The notes under the pieces were generated by a model. The model had not been told where the DNA came from and ran no database searches. It saw only the letters and a list, made by a program, of their open reading frames with translations. A DNA stretch of 11,114 nucleotides, taken from positions 1 through 11,114 of the forward strand of contig CALDWI010000053.1 of the NCBI GenBank assembly GCA_937923795.1. The letters are read 5' to 3'. Positions 1 through 6,816 of this stretch are shown piece after piece. This stretch comes from an uncultured Collinsella sp. Lineage in GTDB: Bacteria; Actinomycetota; Coriobacteriia; Coriobacteriales; Coriobacteriaceae. A program made the translations under genes and the position numbers. The stretch's first letter is position 1. Every line of letters begins with the position of its first letter.

Positions 1-555
1 GCCCAAGTCGTGGCTGCCGCTCAAATAGTTGAGTGCGCCGACGACCGATTTGAGTGCCTTGGGGAAGCGTTTGTCGAACAACGGGCACGAATCGACGGTC
101 ACGATCTTGCTGGGATCTACGCCGTGCATGCCGAGGCGCACGCGACCGTTGACAACGGTCGGCTCGAGCTCGATTTTATTACGGTAGCCCCAGTCGTCCT
201 TGGTATGACGGATAGGTTGCACTAGCTCATCGACTTGATCGGGGCTGAACTTGCCGATGCGCTCGAGCGTGGAGCGCAGGTTTTGCTCCTTGGCGGCAAG
301 CTGCGCGGTGCGTGAGAGATTGCCCCACGAGCAGCCGCCGCAAATGCCCACGAAGGGGCAGGGAGGCTGGATGCGATCGGGGCTCGGCTCCAGAATCTCG
401 GTGGTGCGGGCGCGCATAAACGACTTGCCGTCCTGCACGATCTCGGCCTCGACGGTGTCGCCCGCCACGGCGCCCTGCACAAAAACGGCCTTGCCGTTGT
501 CGGCGTGCGCCACCCCGTCGGCGCCGTACGTCATCGATTCTATGGTGAGCTTCAT
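1..555 (-). CDS. rlmD: 23S rRNA (uracil-5-)-methyltransferase, RlmD/TrmA family (5' part, cut by window edge)
   Basis: An open frame of 185 codons starts at the ATG at 555 and runs off the left edge without a stop, so only the N-terminal part is visible. An AGGA stretch lies a few bases before the ATG, which supports this start. Residues 1 to about 50 (MKLTIESMTYGADGVAHADN onward) fit a TRAM RNA-binding domain. Next come C66-x5-C72-G-G-C75 and C157 in a VDSCP context, which is the four-cysteine 4Fe-4S pattern of E. coli RlmD (RumA). The stretch DDWGYRNKIEL at about 120-130 is also typical of the family. Family members use S-adenosylmethionine to methylate C5 of uridine in 23S rRNA or tRNA. 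The SAM-binding domain and catalytic Cys lie beyond the edge, so RlmD, RlmCD and TrmA-type specificity cannot be separated here. It lies downstream of ppk in the same direction, behind a hairpin terminator. Confidence 0.88.
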   Translation of the reverse strand, partial: MKLTIESMTYGADGVAHADNGKAVFVQGAVAGDTVEAEIVQDGKSFMRARTTEILEPSPDRIQPPCPFVGICGGCSWGNLSRTAQLAAKEQNLRSTLERIGKFSPDQVDELVQPIRHTKDDWGYRNKIELEPTVVNGRVRLGMHGVDPSKIVTVDSCPLFDKRFPKALKSVVGALNYLSGSHDLG

Positions 556-603
556 ATTCCTGCCTGTCATTCGCGTTGTTGTCCGCACCATGGTAGCAGG
601 GAA

Positions 604-645
604 AAGCGCCCCGCATCCGAGGCTTTCCTCAAATGCGGGGCGCTT
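604..645 (-). terminator. Terminator after ppk
   Basis: A perfect 13-bp inverted repeat (AAGCGCCCCGCAT at 604-616 with its complement at 633-645) starts 11 bases after the ppk stop on the minus strand. The loop contains a further GAGG/CCTC pairing that can extend the stem. Reading leftward the stem ends in TTTTC, a short but usable U tract. It probably separates ppk from the methyltransferase gene. Confidence 0.7.
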
Positions 646-655
646 CTACAAACGT

Positions 656-3235
656 CTATTTGGTCTTGCCGGTAATGAGCGTCTTTAGGCCTAAGCCAAT
701 CAGGCCCAGACCCATGCGCACGCGACCGGGGCGATGACGCTCGATGGCCTTGGTCTTGCCAGCGGGCTTCTCGCGACGGGTGCTCGTCTCGGACGAGGGC
801 TTGGCGACGACCTGCGGCTCGGGCTGAGGCTCAGGTGCAGGCTCGGGCTCAATGACGGTCGCCTGGACCTGCTGGACCACGGGCGCCGCCGGCTGTGGCT
901 CGGGGGCGGCGGCGGTAACGGGCTCCGTCTCAACGACGGGCTCGGCTACGGCCTCGACGACGGCCTCCGGCTCCTCGACAGGCTCGGGTTCTGCCACCGG
1001 GGGAGCGACGACAGCCTCCGGCTCGGCAACAGGCTCGACAGCTGCTTCGTGCTCAAGCTCACTCTGAATAGCTTTCTCGGCCACACGTTCCTTCTCCTGC
1101 GCACGCTGCTGCGCGGCGGCCTCGGCGTTGCGATAGGCACGCTCCAGTAGAGCTTCCTGCGAGTTGAAGGGTTTCTCACCCTCTGCACGTTCCACGGGGA
1201 CCCAGGTGCCGTCGCTCGTGAGGCTGCGGGCCTTCACGTTGTCCTGCAGCTGCATGCCCATGTACTCGTGCACTAGGGCGCGGCAGGTGGGGTCGAGCAC
1301 GGGGAAGGCGATCTCCACGCGGTGCTCGGTGTTGCGTGTCATCATGTCTGCCGAGCTCAGGTAAATCATGTCCGAGTCCACGCCAAAAGCGTAAACACGG
1401 GCGTGCTCCAAAAAGCGTCCGACGATGGAGCGGACATGCACGTTCTCGGTCTTGCCCGGAACACCGGGCTTGAGGCACGAGATGCCGCGGATGATCATGT
1501 CTACGCGCACGCCGGCACACGATGCCTCGGCGATCTTGTCGATAACCTCGCGGTCGGTCAGCGAGTTGAGCTTAAAGAACACGCGGGCGGGCTCGCCGGC
1601 AAGGGCGCGCTGGATCTCGCGGTCAAGCCCGCGCATGATGAGCGGTTTCAGTCCGACGGGCGCCACACCCAGGAAGCGGTAGTCGCCGCGCAGGTTGCCC
1701 AGCGACAGATTGCGGAAGAACAGGTTGGCGTCTTCACCGATGCCGGGATGGGCCGTCATGAGCATAAAGTCGCTGTAGAGTTTGGCCGTCTTCTCGTTAA
1801 AGTTGCCGGTGCCCAAAAGCGTGAGGCGGGTGAGCGCCATACCCTCGCGATAGGTGAGCTGGCAGATCTTTGAGTGGCATTTAAAGCCCTCGGAACCATA
1901 GATGACGGTGCAGCCCGCTTCTTCCAGACGCTCGGCCCACTCGATGTTGTTCTGCTCGTCAAAGCGCGCGCGGAGCTCCATGAGCACCGTGACCTCTTTG
2001 CCGTTCTCGGCAGCATCGATCAGCGACTCGCACAGGCGGCTCTGCTTGGCCACGCGGTAGAGCGTGATGCGCAGCGAGATGCACTCGGGGTCATAGGCGG
2101 CCTCGTGCACCAGGTCCAAGAACGGGTTCATGGCCTCGTAGGGATAAAAGAGCAGCTTGTCGTGCTGCAGCACCTGCTCGCGGATGGAGCGGGTCATGTC
2201 GATGTTGGGATTGGGCTGCGGCTTAAACGGCGTAAAGAGCAGCTCGTTGCGCAGGTGCTCGGGAATCTTGCCCTCAATGCCGAAGACGTAGCCCAGGTTG
2301 AGCGGGATATCGCAGGTAAAGACAGAGCGGCGCGAAAGCTCGAGCGCCTTGCGGATAGTCTTGAGCGTTGCCTTCTCGAGCGACCCCGAGACCGCGAGCA
2401 CTACCGGCTGCAGGCGCAGGCGCTTCTTGAGGATGCGCTTCATGTGCTGGCGGTAGTCCTCTTCCTCTTCGACGCCCTCGCCGTCCGGATCGATGTCGGC
2501 GTTGCGGGTGACGCGGATCAGCGCACGATCCAGCGGCCTATAGGAGCCAAAGCAGCTGTCCAAGCAGGCGAGGATGACGCCCTCGAGCAAGATGTAGGAG
2601 TAGGTGCCGGTGGGCGAGGGGATCTCGACCACGCGGTTCATCGAGGCGGGAATCTCGATAAGGCCCAGCAGGCTCTCCTCGTCGGTGGCGCCGTCCAGAC
2701 CACAGGCCAGATAGAGCGCGCCATTGCGCAGGTTGGGGAAGGGGTGGCGCGGATCGATGACCAGCGGCGAGATGACCGGTGACACGTAGGCCTGGAAGTA
2801 GCGGGTTACAAAGGTGCGCTCCTCGGGCGTAAGCGAATCGATGCGGGCGCGGTGAACGCCCAAGGTGTCGAGCTTGCCCTCGATGCTCTTAAAGATGGAC
2901 TCCCAACGGGTAAGGAGCCCGGGCATTTCGGCCATGACAGCATCGACCTGTTCGGAGGCGGTCATATTGCTCTTGTTGTCGACAGGTTGTTTTTTGAGCT
3001 CCGCCAGATCGGACAGGCCGCCCACGCGCACCATAAGGAACTCGTCGAGGTTGGACTCGAAGATCGAGACGAACTTTAGTCGCTCGAATAACGGAACGGT
3101 TTCGTCGAAGGCTTCGTCGAGCACGCGGTTGTCAAAGCGTAGCCAGCTGAGCTCTCGGTTTTGCGTGTACGAGAAGTCGCGCGGCGGTTTGCGCAGCTTT
3201 GCGGCGGCTTGCTTCTTTTCGATTTTGCTCGGCAT
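656..3235 (-). CDS. ppk: Polyphosphate kinase 1 with long acidic C-terminal extension
   Basis: This 859-residue protein is a PPK1, which reversibly transfers the gamma phosphate of ATP to polyphosphate. The N-terminal domain opens with FSYTQNRELSWLRFDNRVLD (21-40). The phospholipase-D-like catalytic half contains ISLRITLYRV (386-395), GFKCHSKI with His454 (the autophosphorylated His, E. coli H435 equivalent), LLGTGNFNEKTAKLYSDF (473-490), the second histidine H611 in RFLEHARVY, and YLSSADMMTRN (625-635). The usual PPK1 ends near residue 690. Here about 170 residues follow: an Ala/Gln/Glu-rich, probably helical stretch (about 695-730), a Glu-Pro-Val-Ala low-complexity region (731-810), a basic linker, and a basic Gly/Leu-rich end (836-859). 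The frame could extend to a GTG at 3280 or an ATG at 3241. I chose the ATG at 3235 (MPSKIEKK) because GGACAG lies about 7-12 bases before it, but the RBS is weak and 3241 is possible. Confidence 0.93.
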   Translation of the reverse strand: MPSKIEKKQAAAKLRKPPRDFSYTQNRELSWLRFDNRVLDEAFDETVPLFERLKFVSIFESNLDEFLMVRVGGLSDLAELKKQPVDNKSNMTASEQVDAVMAEMPGLLTRWESIFKSIEGKLDTLGVHRARIDSLTPEERTFVTRYFQAYVSPVISPLVIDPRHPFPNLRNGALYLACGLDGATDEESLLGLIEIPASMNRVVEIPSPTGTYSYILLEGVILACLDSCFGSYRPLDRALIRVTRNADIDPDGEGVEEEEDYRQHMKRILKKRLRLQPVVLAVSGSLEKATLKTIRKALELSRRSVFTCDIPLNLGYVFGIEGKIPEHLRNELLFTPFKPQPNPNIDMTRSIREQVLQHDKLLFYPYEAMNPFLDLVHEAAYDPECISLRITLYRVAKQSRLCESLIDAAENGKEVTVLMELRARFDEQNNIEWAERLEEAGCTVIYGSEGFKCHSKICQLTYREGMALTRLTLLGTGNFNEKTAKLYSDFMLMTAHPGIGEDANLFFRNLSLGNLRGDYRFLGVAPVGLKPLIMRGLDREIQRALAGEPARVFFKLNSLTDREVIDKIAEASCAGVRVDMIIRGISCLKPGVPGKTENVHVRSIVGRFLEHARVYAFGVDSDMIYLSSADMMTRNTEHRVEIAFPVLDPTCRALVHEYMGMQLQDNVKARSLTSDGTWVPVERAEGEKPFNSQEALLERAYRNAEAAAQQRAQEKERVAEKAIQSELEHEAAVEPVAEPEAVVAPPVAEPEPVEEPEAVVEAVAEPVVETEPVTAAAPEPQPAAPVVQQVQATVIEPEPAPEPQPEPQVVAKPSSETSTRREKPAGKTKAIERHRPGRVRMGLGLIGLGLKTLITGKTK

Positions 3236-3330
3236 ATGCATCTGTCCGTTCAGTCCCCACAAGGGACGGTAGCCTAACACTAATCACTATTGTCTCAATT
3301 TAGTCGACCTGTGGCACGGACGCATCGCGC

Positions 3331-3340
3331 GAACGGTATC
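3331..3340 (-). promoter_or_regulatory. Lone ACCGTTC-type site upstream of ppk
   Basis: GAACGGTATC is the reverse complement of GATACCGTTC and matches the CCGTTC repeats of the arcA promoters. It also equals a ten-base string at 6478-6487 upstream of arcA2. It lies about 95 bases before the ppk start and 460 bases before arcA1. No partner at 21 bp was found here, so a role is uncertain. The gene-free stretch 3236-3792 otherwise holds only the elements listed separately. Confidence 0.25.
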
Positions 3341-3429
3341 TTTACCTACTTCTTACGCTGCCAAGGCATGCAACTAACTGCCCAACTCGTTTAGAAACAA
3401 TCTATATCCATACTCAATTGGTGAGGATG

Positions 3430-3489
3430 TATGAATAAGAATGATTGAGAGCTGAATATAATCGAATCCAAATTGAATCATGAACAAAC
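3430..3489 (+). promoter_or_regulatory. Three TGAAT repeats at 21-bp phasing (candidate ArgR operator)
   Basis: TGAAT begins at 3432, 3453 and 3474, exactly 21 bp apart. Known ARG boxes are 18 bp with TGAAT/ATTCA half-sites, and tandem boxes separated by 3 bp give the same 21-bp period. The left half-sites here are good (TATGAATAAGAAT at 3430-3442), but the right halves are poor. ArgR binding is therefore an inference from spacing and half-site only. The block sits about 320-360 bases before arcA1 in AT-rich DNA. Confidence 0.35.
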
Positions 3490-3644
3490 GACATATATAT
3501 GCAGAAAACCGTTTTAGCTATGCAATTCCTAAACATGAAAATATTTGTGCAATCTAGCTTAATTCCTTAGAAAAAAGAACATTTACCTTTGAAAACCTGC
3601 TTTAGAGAACCGAAGTGCATCATGGGGGAATCATATGCGATATA

Positions 3645-3671
3645 CCGTTCATCGCACTTTGCTGACCGTTC
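3645..3671 (+). promoter_or_regulatory. Two CCGTTC direct repeats, 21 bp apart, upstream of arcA1
   Basis: CCGTTC occurs at 3645-3650 and 3666-3671. The same pair with the same 21-bp spacing and the same distance to the start codon occurs before arcA2. The proximal copy is followed by GGGGGC and leads into the -35 region. Same-face repeats two helical turns apart, just upstream of a weak -35, are typical of an activator bound as a dimer or tandem dimers. The regulator is unknown. Confidence 0.55.
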
Positions 3672-3681
3672 GGGGGCGAGG

Positions 3682-3710
3682 TGGAATTGCGGGTGGTTTT
3701 TGGATATAAC
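3682..3710 (+). promoter_or_regulatory. arcA1 promoter
   Basis: TGGAAT (3682-3687) and TATAAC (3705-3710) are separated by 17 bp. The -10 is good and the -35 matches TTGACA at only three positions, which fits an activator-dependent promoter. arcA2 has TGGAAG and TATAAA at exactly the same spacing, and both -10 boxes begin 88 bp before the ATG. Transcription should start near 3717, giving a leader of about 75 nt. Confidence 0.6.
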
Positions 3711-3728
3711 TAGAGCTGTCAGCAAGCA

Positions 3729-3775
3729 GCGTCCCATACGGAGGGGCGCTGATACATTCGGCCAGCAAGGCCCGA
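3729..3775 (+). promoter_or_regulatory. arcA1 leader: two conserved hairpins before the SD
   Basis: Hairpin 1 pairs GCGTCCC (3729-3735) with GGGGCGC (3743-3749) around the 7-nt loop ATACGGA. Hairpin 2 pairs TCGGCC (3758-3763) with GGCCCGA (3769-3775) around AGCAA, with one bulged C at 3771. Both reappear before arcA2 with sequence changes that mostly keep pairing. Hairpin 2 ends a few bases before AAAGGTAGGAGG, so it could influence translation initiation or mRNA stability. Neither has a U tract, so they are not simple terminators. Confidence 0.5.
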
Positions 3776-5042
3776 AAGAAAGGTAGGAGGCCATGACGAA
3801 AGGTCTGCACGTGCCTTCCGAGATCGGCAAGCTCAGGAAGGTCTGCCTGCACCGTCCCGGCGACGAGCTCCTCAACCTGCCGCCCGACGAGCTCGAGCGA
3901 CTCCTGTTCGACGACGTCCCGTTCCTGGAGGTCGCACAGCAGGAGCACGACACCTTCGCCCAGATCCTGAGGGACCAGGGCGTGGAGGTCCTCTACCTCG
4001 AGAACCTCGTCGCCGAGGTGTTCGACCAGGTCCCCGGCGCCCGCGCCGAGTTCACCGACCAGTACATCGCCGAGGCCGGCATCCGCGGCCAGCACATGCC
4101 GCAGATCGTCCGCGAGAAGCTGGACTCCATCGAGGACAACCTCGAGTTCGTCAAGAAGACCATGGCCGGCATGACCAAGTCCGAGATCGACATGCCCCTC
4201 ACGGCGTCCACGACCCTCGACTCCCTGGTCAACTCCGAGTCCGAGTCCGACCTGATCATCGACCCGATGCCCAACCTCTACTTCACCCGCGACCCGTTCG
4301 CGGTCGTCGGCGAGGGCGTCAACCTCAACCGCATGTACTCGGTCACCCGCAACCGCGAGACCCTGTACGGCAAGTACGTCTTCAAGTACCACCCCGACTA
4401 CAAGGACGTCTCCCTGTACTTCCGCCGCGACTGCCAGTTCCACACCGAGGGCGGCGACGTGCTGAACATCAACGAGAAGACCCTCGCCGTCGGCATCTCC
4501 CAGCGCACCCAGGCCGCCGCTATCGACGTCATGGCCCAGAACATCTTCTGGAACTCCGACTCCAAGGTCGAGCGCATCCTGGCCTTCGACATCCCGGTCT
4601 CGCGCGCCTTCATGCACCTCGACACGGTCTTCACCCAGATCGACGTCGATAAGTTCACGATCCACCCCGCCATCATGGGCACCCTGCGCGTCTACGAGCT
4701 GACCGCCGGCAAGAACCCGGGCGACGTGAACATCCGCCTGATCGAGGACACCCTCGAGCACGTCCTGGAGGACGCCACCGGCGTCGACCAGGTCAAGCTG
4801 ATCCCCTGCGGCGGCGGCGACCCGATCGCGGCCTCCCGCGAGCAGTGGAACGACGGCTCCAACACCCTGTGCGTCGAGCCCGGCAAGATCTGCGTCTACG
4901 CCCGCAACACCGTCACCAACGACGTGCTGTACAAGGAGGGCCTGGACCTTCTCGTCGTGCCCTCCGCCGAGCTCTCCCGCGGCCGCGGCGGCCCGCGCTG
5001 CATGAGCATGCCCTTCTGGCGCGAGGACCTCTAAGGTCTTTC
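3769..5042 (+). repeat. Copy 1 of a 1.27-kb direct repeat (arcA1)
   Basis: Line-by-line comparison found no difference between this tract and 6858-8131. Identity covers 24 bases before the start codon, the full arcA reading frame and 8 bases after the stop. The first mismatches are 3768 versus 6857 and 5043 versus 8132. No inverted ends, target duplications or transposase accompany the repeat. Confidence 0.9.
3793..5034 (+). CDS. arcA: Arginine deiminase, copy 1
   Basis: This 413-residue enzyme hydrolyses L-arginine to L-citrulline and ammonia in the cytoplasm, the first step of the ADI pathway, which yields ATP and protects against acid. Length and motifs match bacterial ArcA: HVPSEIGKLRKVCLHRPG near the N-terminus, FTRDPF with Asp166, FHTEGGDVL with Glu219, MHLDTVFTQID with His275 and Asp277, CGGGDPIAASREQW (339-352), and GRGGPRCMSMPF with the nucleophile Cys403. 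All residues of the D-E-H-D-C catalytic set are present. TAGGAGG lies two bases before the ATG, with an additional AAAGG slightly farther upstream, so the start is secure. Its own promoter and a strong downstream hairpin make it probably monocistronic. The protein is identical to the product of 6882-8123. Third positions are almost all C or G, far more biased than in the neighbouring aminotransferase gene, which suggests very high expression. Confidence 0.98.
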   Translation: MTKGLHVPSEIGKLRKVCLHRPGDELLNLPPDELERLLFDDVPFLEVAQQEHDTFAQILRDQGVEVLYLENLVAEVFDQVPGARAEFTDQYIAEAGIRGQHMPQIVREKLDSIEDNLEFVKKTMAGMTKSEIDMPLTASTTLDSLVNSESESDLIIDPMPNLYFTRDPFAVVGEGVNLNRMYSVTRNRETLYGKYVFKYHPDYKDVSLYFRRDCQFHTEGGDVLNINEKTLAVGISQRTQAAAIDVMAQNIFWNSDSKVERILAFDIPVSRAFMHLDTVFTQIDVDKFTIHPAIMGTLRVYELTAGKNPGDVNIRLIEDTLEHVLEDATGVDQVKLIPCGGGDPIAASREQWNDGSNTLCVEPGKICVYARNTVTNDVLYKEGLDLLVVPSAELSRGRGGPRCMSMPFWREDL

Positions 5043-5067
5043 AGGACCCGTACAGGTCATAATACAT

Positions 5068-5128
5068 ACATCTAGCTGCCATTAGATGTCTCCCATTGGG
5101 GCGGTGCGGGTTTTCGCACCGCCCCAAT
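5068..5128 (+). terminator. Terminator after arcA1 (with a preceding small hairpin)
   Basis: A 14-bp perfect stem (ATTGGGGCGGTGCG at 5095-5108 with 5115-5128) closes a 6-nt loop ending in TTTT. The downstream tail CTTGTATG is only weakly U-rich. Just before it ACATCTA (5068-5074) pairs with TAGATGT (5083-5089). The strength of the GC stem suggests termination, with some read-through into the aminotransferase gene possible. Confidence 0.7.
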
Positions 5129-5183
5129 CTTGTATGAGGGACGTCAACACGATTGGATGACTGCTTTTGTAAGGAGCTTGGCC

Positions 5184-6308
5184 ATGGACATCAAGACGAT
5201 TGGCGTTGAGGAATGGCTCAACGTTTGGGAGAAAAGTGCCACGTGGGACATCGCCCAGTCGACGATCTCGTCGCTCACCATGGGCGAGCTGCGCGCGCTC
5301 GATGAGCAGGACAGCGCCACGTTCTACGAGCGCTTGGACCGCGAGAAGATGAACTACGGCTGGATCGAGGGCTCGCCGGAGTTTAAGGCCGTGGTTGCCA
5401 AGCTGTATCGTCGGGAGGTCAATCCCGACCACATTCTGCAGACCAATGGCTGCACGGGTGCGAACCTCAACGCCATCATGGCCGTGGTCGAGCCCGGCGA
5501 CCACGTTATCGCCGAGTGGCCCACCTACGCGCCGCTCTACGAGATTCCGCGCACGCTGGGCGCCGAGGTCGAGTATTGGGAGCTTTGCGAGGAACTCGGC
5601 TGGAAGCCCGATATCGAGGAACTCAAGCGCTTGGTGCGCCCCAACACCAAGCTTATCTGCATAAACAACGCATCGAACCCCATCGGTACGGTGCTCGATA
5701 CCGATATGCTCGGCCAGATTGCCGAGATCGCCCGTTCGGTGGGCGCCTACGTGCTGTGCGACGAGGTGTATCTGCCGCTCGAAAACACTGAGTCCTTTAT
5801 GTCGATGGTCGACGTGTACGAGAGGGCCATTGTCACCAACTCGTTGTCGAAGACCTATTCGACGCCTGCGGCCCGCGTGGGCTGGGTCGTGGCCGACGAA
5901 GAGGTGTCCAACCGCATCCGTACCTATCGCGATTACACCATGATCTGCGGCGGCGTGTTCAACGATGCTCTGGCGACCTATGTGCTTGAGCACAAGGATA
6001 AGATTCTCGAGCGCAATCGCAAGATCGTGTTTGGCAACCGCGATATCGCGCAGGCTTGGATCGATACGCAGCATCGCGTTTCCTGGACGGCCCCGCAGGG
6101 CGTGTCCACCTCGTTTATCCAGCTGGATATTCCCGAGGATGACGAGGAGTTCTGCAGGCGCCTGCTGTCCGAGAGGGGAGTGCTGCTGGTCCCCGGTAGC
6201 CGTTTTGAGCTTCCCTGCGGCGCACGCCTGGGCTACTGCGCGAGCGAGGACGTTCTGCGCGAGGGCCTGAGGCTTTTGGGCGAGGCACTGGCGGAGTTCG
6301 ATCGCTAG
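5184..6308 (+). CDS. arcT: PLP-dependent class I/II aminotransferase of the ADI locus (ArcT-like)
   Basis: This 374-residue protein has the fold-type I aminotransferase pattern: QTNGCTGANL (86-95, phosphate-binding turn), PTYAPLY with Tyr115, INNASNPIG with Asn165, CDEVYL with Asp193 and Tyr196, SLSKTYSTPAARVGW with the PLP lysine Lys223 and Arg231, and GARLGY with Arg348, the likely substrate carboxylate ligand. It is expected to transfer an amino group from an amino acid to a 2-oxo acid; the substrate cannot be read from the sequence. Putative transaminase genes named arcT occur in ADI clusters of lactobacilli, and the location between two arcA copies fits that. The frame is open from a TTG at 5130, but AAGGAG at 5171-5176 sits 7 bases before the ATG at 5184, which fixes the start. 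No clear promoter is visible in the 55 bases before it, so it may depend on read-through from arcA1. Codon use is mixed, unlike arcA. Confidence 0.9.
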   Translation: MDIKTIGVEEWLNVWEKSATWDIAQSTISSLTMGELRALDEQDSATFYERLDREKMNYGWIEGSPEFKAVVAKLYRREVNPDHILQTNGCTGANLNAIMAVVEPGDHVIAEWPTYAPLYEIPRTLGAEVEYWELCEELGWKPDIEELKRLVRPNTKLICINNASNPIGTVLDTDMLGQIAEIARSVGAYVLCDEVYLPLENTESFMSMVDVYERAIVTNSLSKTYSTPAARVGWVVADEEVSNRIRTYRDYTMICGGVFNDALATYVLEHKDKILERNRKIVFGNRDIAQAWIDTQHRVSWTAPQGVSTSFIQLDIPEDDEEFCRRLLSERGVLLVPGSRFELPCGARLGYCASEDVLREGLRLLGEALAEFDR

Positions 6309-6357
6309 GATTCCGATGGTCTTCGGGGGCCTTATCCAAATTAGCCGAAGATAATCG

Positions 6358-6397
6358 AAAACGGACCCGTTTCCCTAGGGGAAGCGGGTCCGTTTTT
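6358..6397 (+). terminator. Strong intrinsic terminator after the aminotransferase gene
   Basis: AAAACGGACCCG (6358-6369) pairs with CGGGTCCGTTTT (6385-6396). The stem continues inward through TTTCC/GGAAG with one G-T wobble, and a run of five T ends at 6397. It starts 50 bases after the stop codon and isolates arcA2 from upstream transcription. Confidence 0.88.
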
Positions 6398-6474
6398 CTA
6401 TACCGAGAAGTCAAGTTGTTACAAATGGGGCCGTAAAGCGAGGCGGTATCCGCTGGGCCTTATACTGAGTTTCC

Positions 6475-6508
6475 GGTGAACGGTATCAAGCGTCTGGTAA
6501 ACGGTAAT
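6475..6508 (-). promoter_or_regulatory. Two inverted-orientation ACCGTT sites 21 bp apart
   Basis: GGTGAACGGTATC (6475-6487) and GGTAAACGGTAAT (6496-6508) are reverse complements of the CCGTTC sites at the arcA promoters. Their AACGG cores start at 6479 and 6500, again exactly 21 bp apart. No -10 element lies at the matching position for a leftward promoter, so a distal operator for arcA2 is more likely than a divergent promoter. This lies in the gene-free stretch 6309-6881. Confidence 0.4.
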
Positions 6509-6520
6509 TTATTTATAAGA

Positions 6521-6560
6521 AATGAATAGGACAAACTTTTTTCTGAATAAAAATGAAAAT
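6521..6560 (+). promoter_or_regulatory. TGAAT pair at 21-bp spacing upstream of arcA2 (candidate ArgR operator)
   Basis: TGAAT begins at 6523 and 6544, 21 bp apart. The second occurrence reads TGAATAAAAATGA, close to TGAATAAGAATGA at 3432-3444 upstream of arcA1. Left half-sites resemble ARG boxes; right half-sites do not match ATTCA well. Confidence 0.33.
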
Positions 6561-6733
6561 GGTTGAGACGCGGTGTGAACCGCTAATTCTATTCATAGCT
6601 TTATTGGAAATATGCAATTTGAGGATGGTTTAACAAAGTTTAGTTCCATTTGATTTTAGGATTAAAACGCGTTTAAGCACGTAAATACGCTTTATTAAGA
6701 TGAAGTGTGCCATGCGTGAAGTATATGTGTATG

Positions 6734-6760
6734 CCGTTCACCCCCTATAAAAAACCGTTC
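6734..6760 (+). promoter_or_regulatory. Two CCGTTC direct repeats, 21 bp apart, upstream of arcA2
   Basis: CCGTTC at 6734-6739 and 6755-6760 repeats the arcA1 arrangement. The proximal copy begins 127 bp before the start codon in both genes. The block from the proximal repeat to the -35 (6755-6775) differs from the arcA1 block at a single position, while the sequence between and upstream of the repeats is mostly unrelated. Confidence 0.55.
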
Positions 6761-6770
6761 GGGGGCAAGG

Positions 6771-6799
6771 TGGAAGTATGAGCTGATTTTGGATATAAA
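6771..6799 (+). promoter_or_regulatory. arcA2 promoter
   Basis: TGGAAG (6771-6776) and TATAAA (6794-6799) are 17 bp apart, with TATAA 88 bp before the ATG, as at arcA1. GTCAGCAA shortly after the -10 (6806-6813) is shared too. The -35 is weak, consistent with activation through the CCGTTC repeats. Given the lack of a clear terminator after arcA2, this promoter could also supply arcB. Confidence 0.6.
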
Positions 6800-6816
6800 T
6801 ATGTCGTCAGCAATAA

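Noticed and set aside
701..1067. Repetitive plus-strand coding potential opposite the ppk 3' end
   Set aside because: The repetition comes from the Glu-Pro-Ala-Val codons of the PPK tail; other-frame translations are simple Gly/Leu/Arg or Ser/Thr/Gly strings.
1874..2782. 302-codon plus-strand frame inside ppk
   Set aside because: It is antisense to conserved PPK1 sequence, with no SD and no family resemblance.
3236..3280. Longer ppk start at the GTG at 3280
   Set aside because: It would add 15 residues with no recognisable SD. The ATG codons at 3241 and 3235 are better placed, and conserved PPK sequence starts well after them.
3589..3786. Possible 65-residue ORF ending just before arcA1
   Set aside because: It begins with TTG without an SD, spans the arcA1 promoter and leader hairpins, and has no counterpart before arcA2 although the regulatory elements are shared.
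3649..4761. Long minus-strand frame (370 codons) opposite arcA1, with a near-copy opposite arcA2 at 6807-7850
   Set aside because: It is antisense to a gene with full catalytic motifs. The open frame results from the extreme C/G third-position bias, and the translation is low-complexity Leu/Val/Asp/Gly.
5082..6074. 330-codon minus-strand frame opposite the aminotransferase gene
   Set aside because: It is antisense to conserved PLP-enzyme motifs and runs into the arcA1 terminator.
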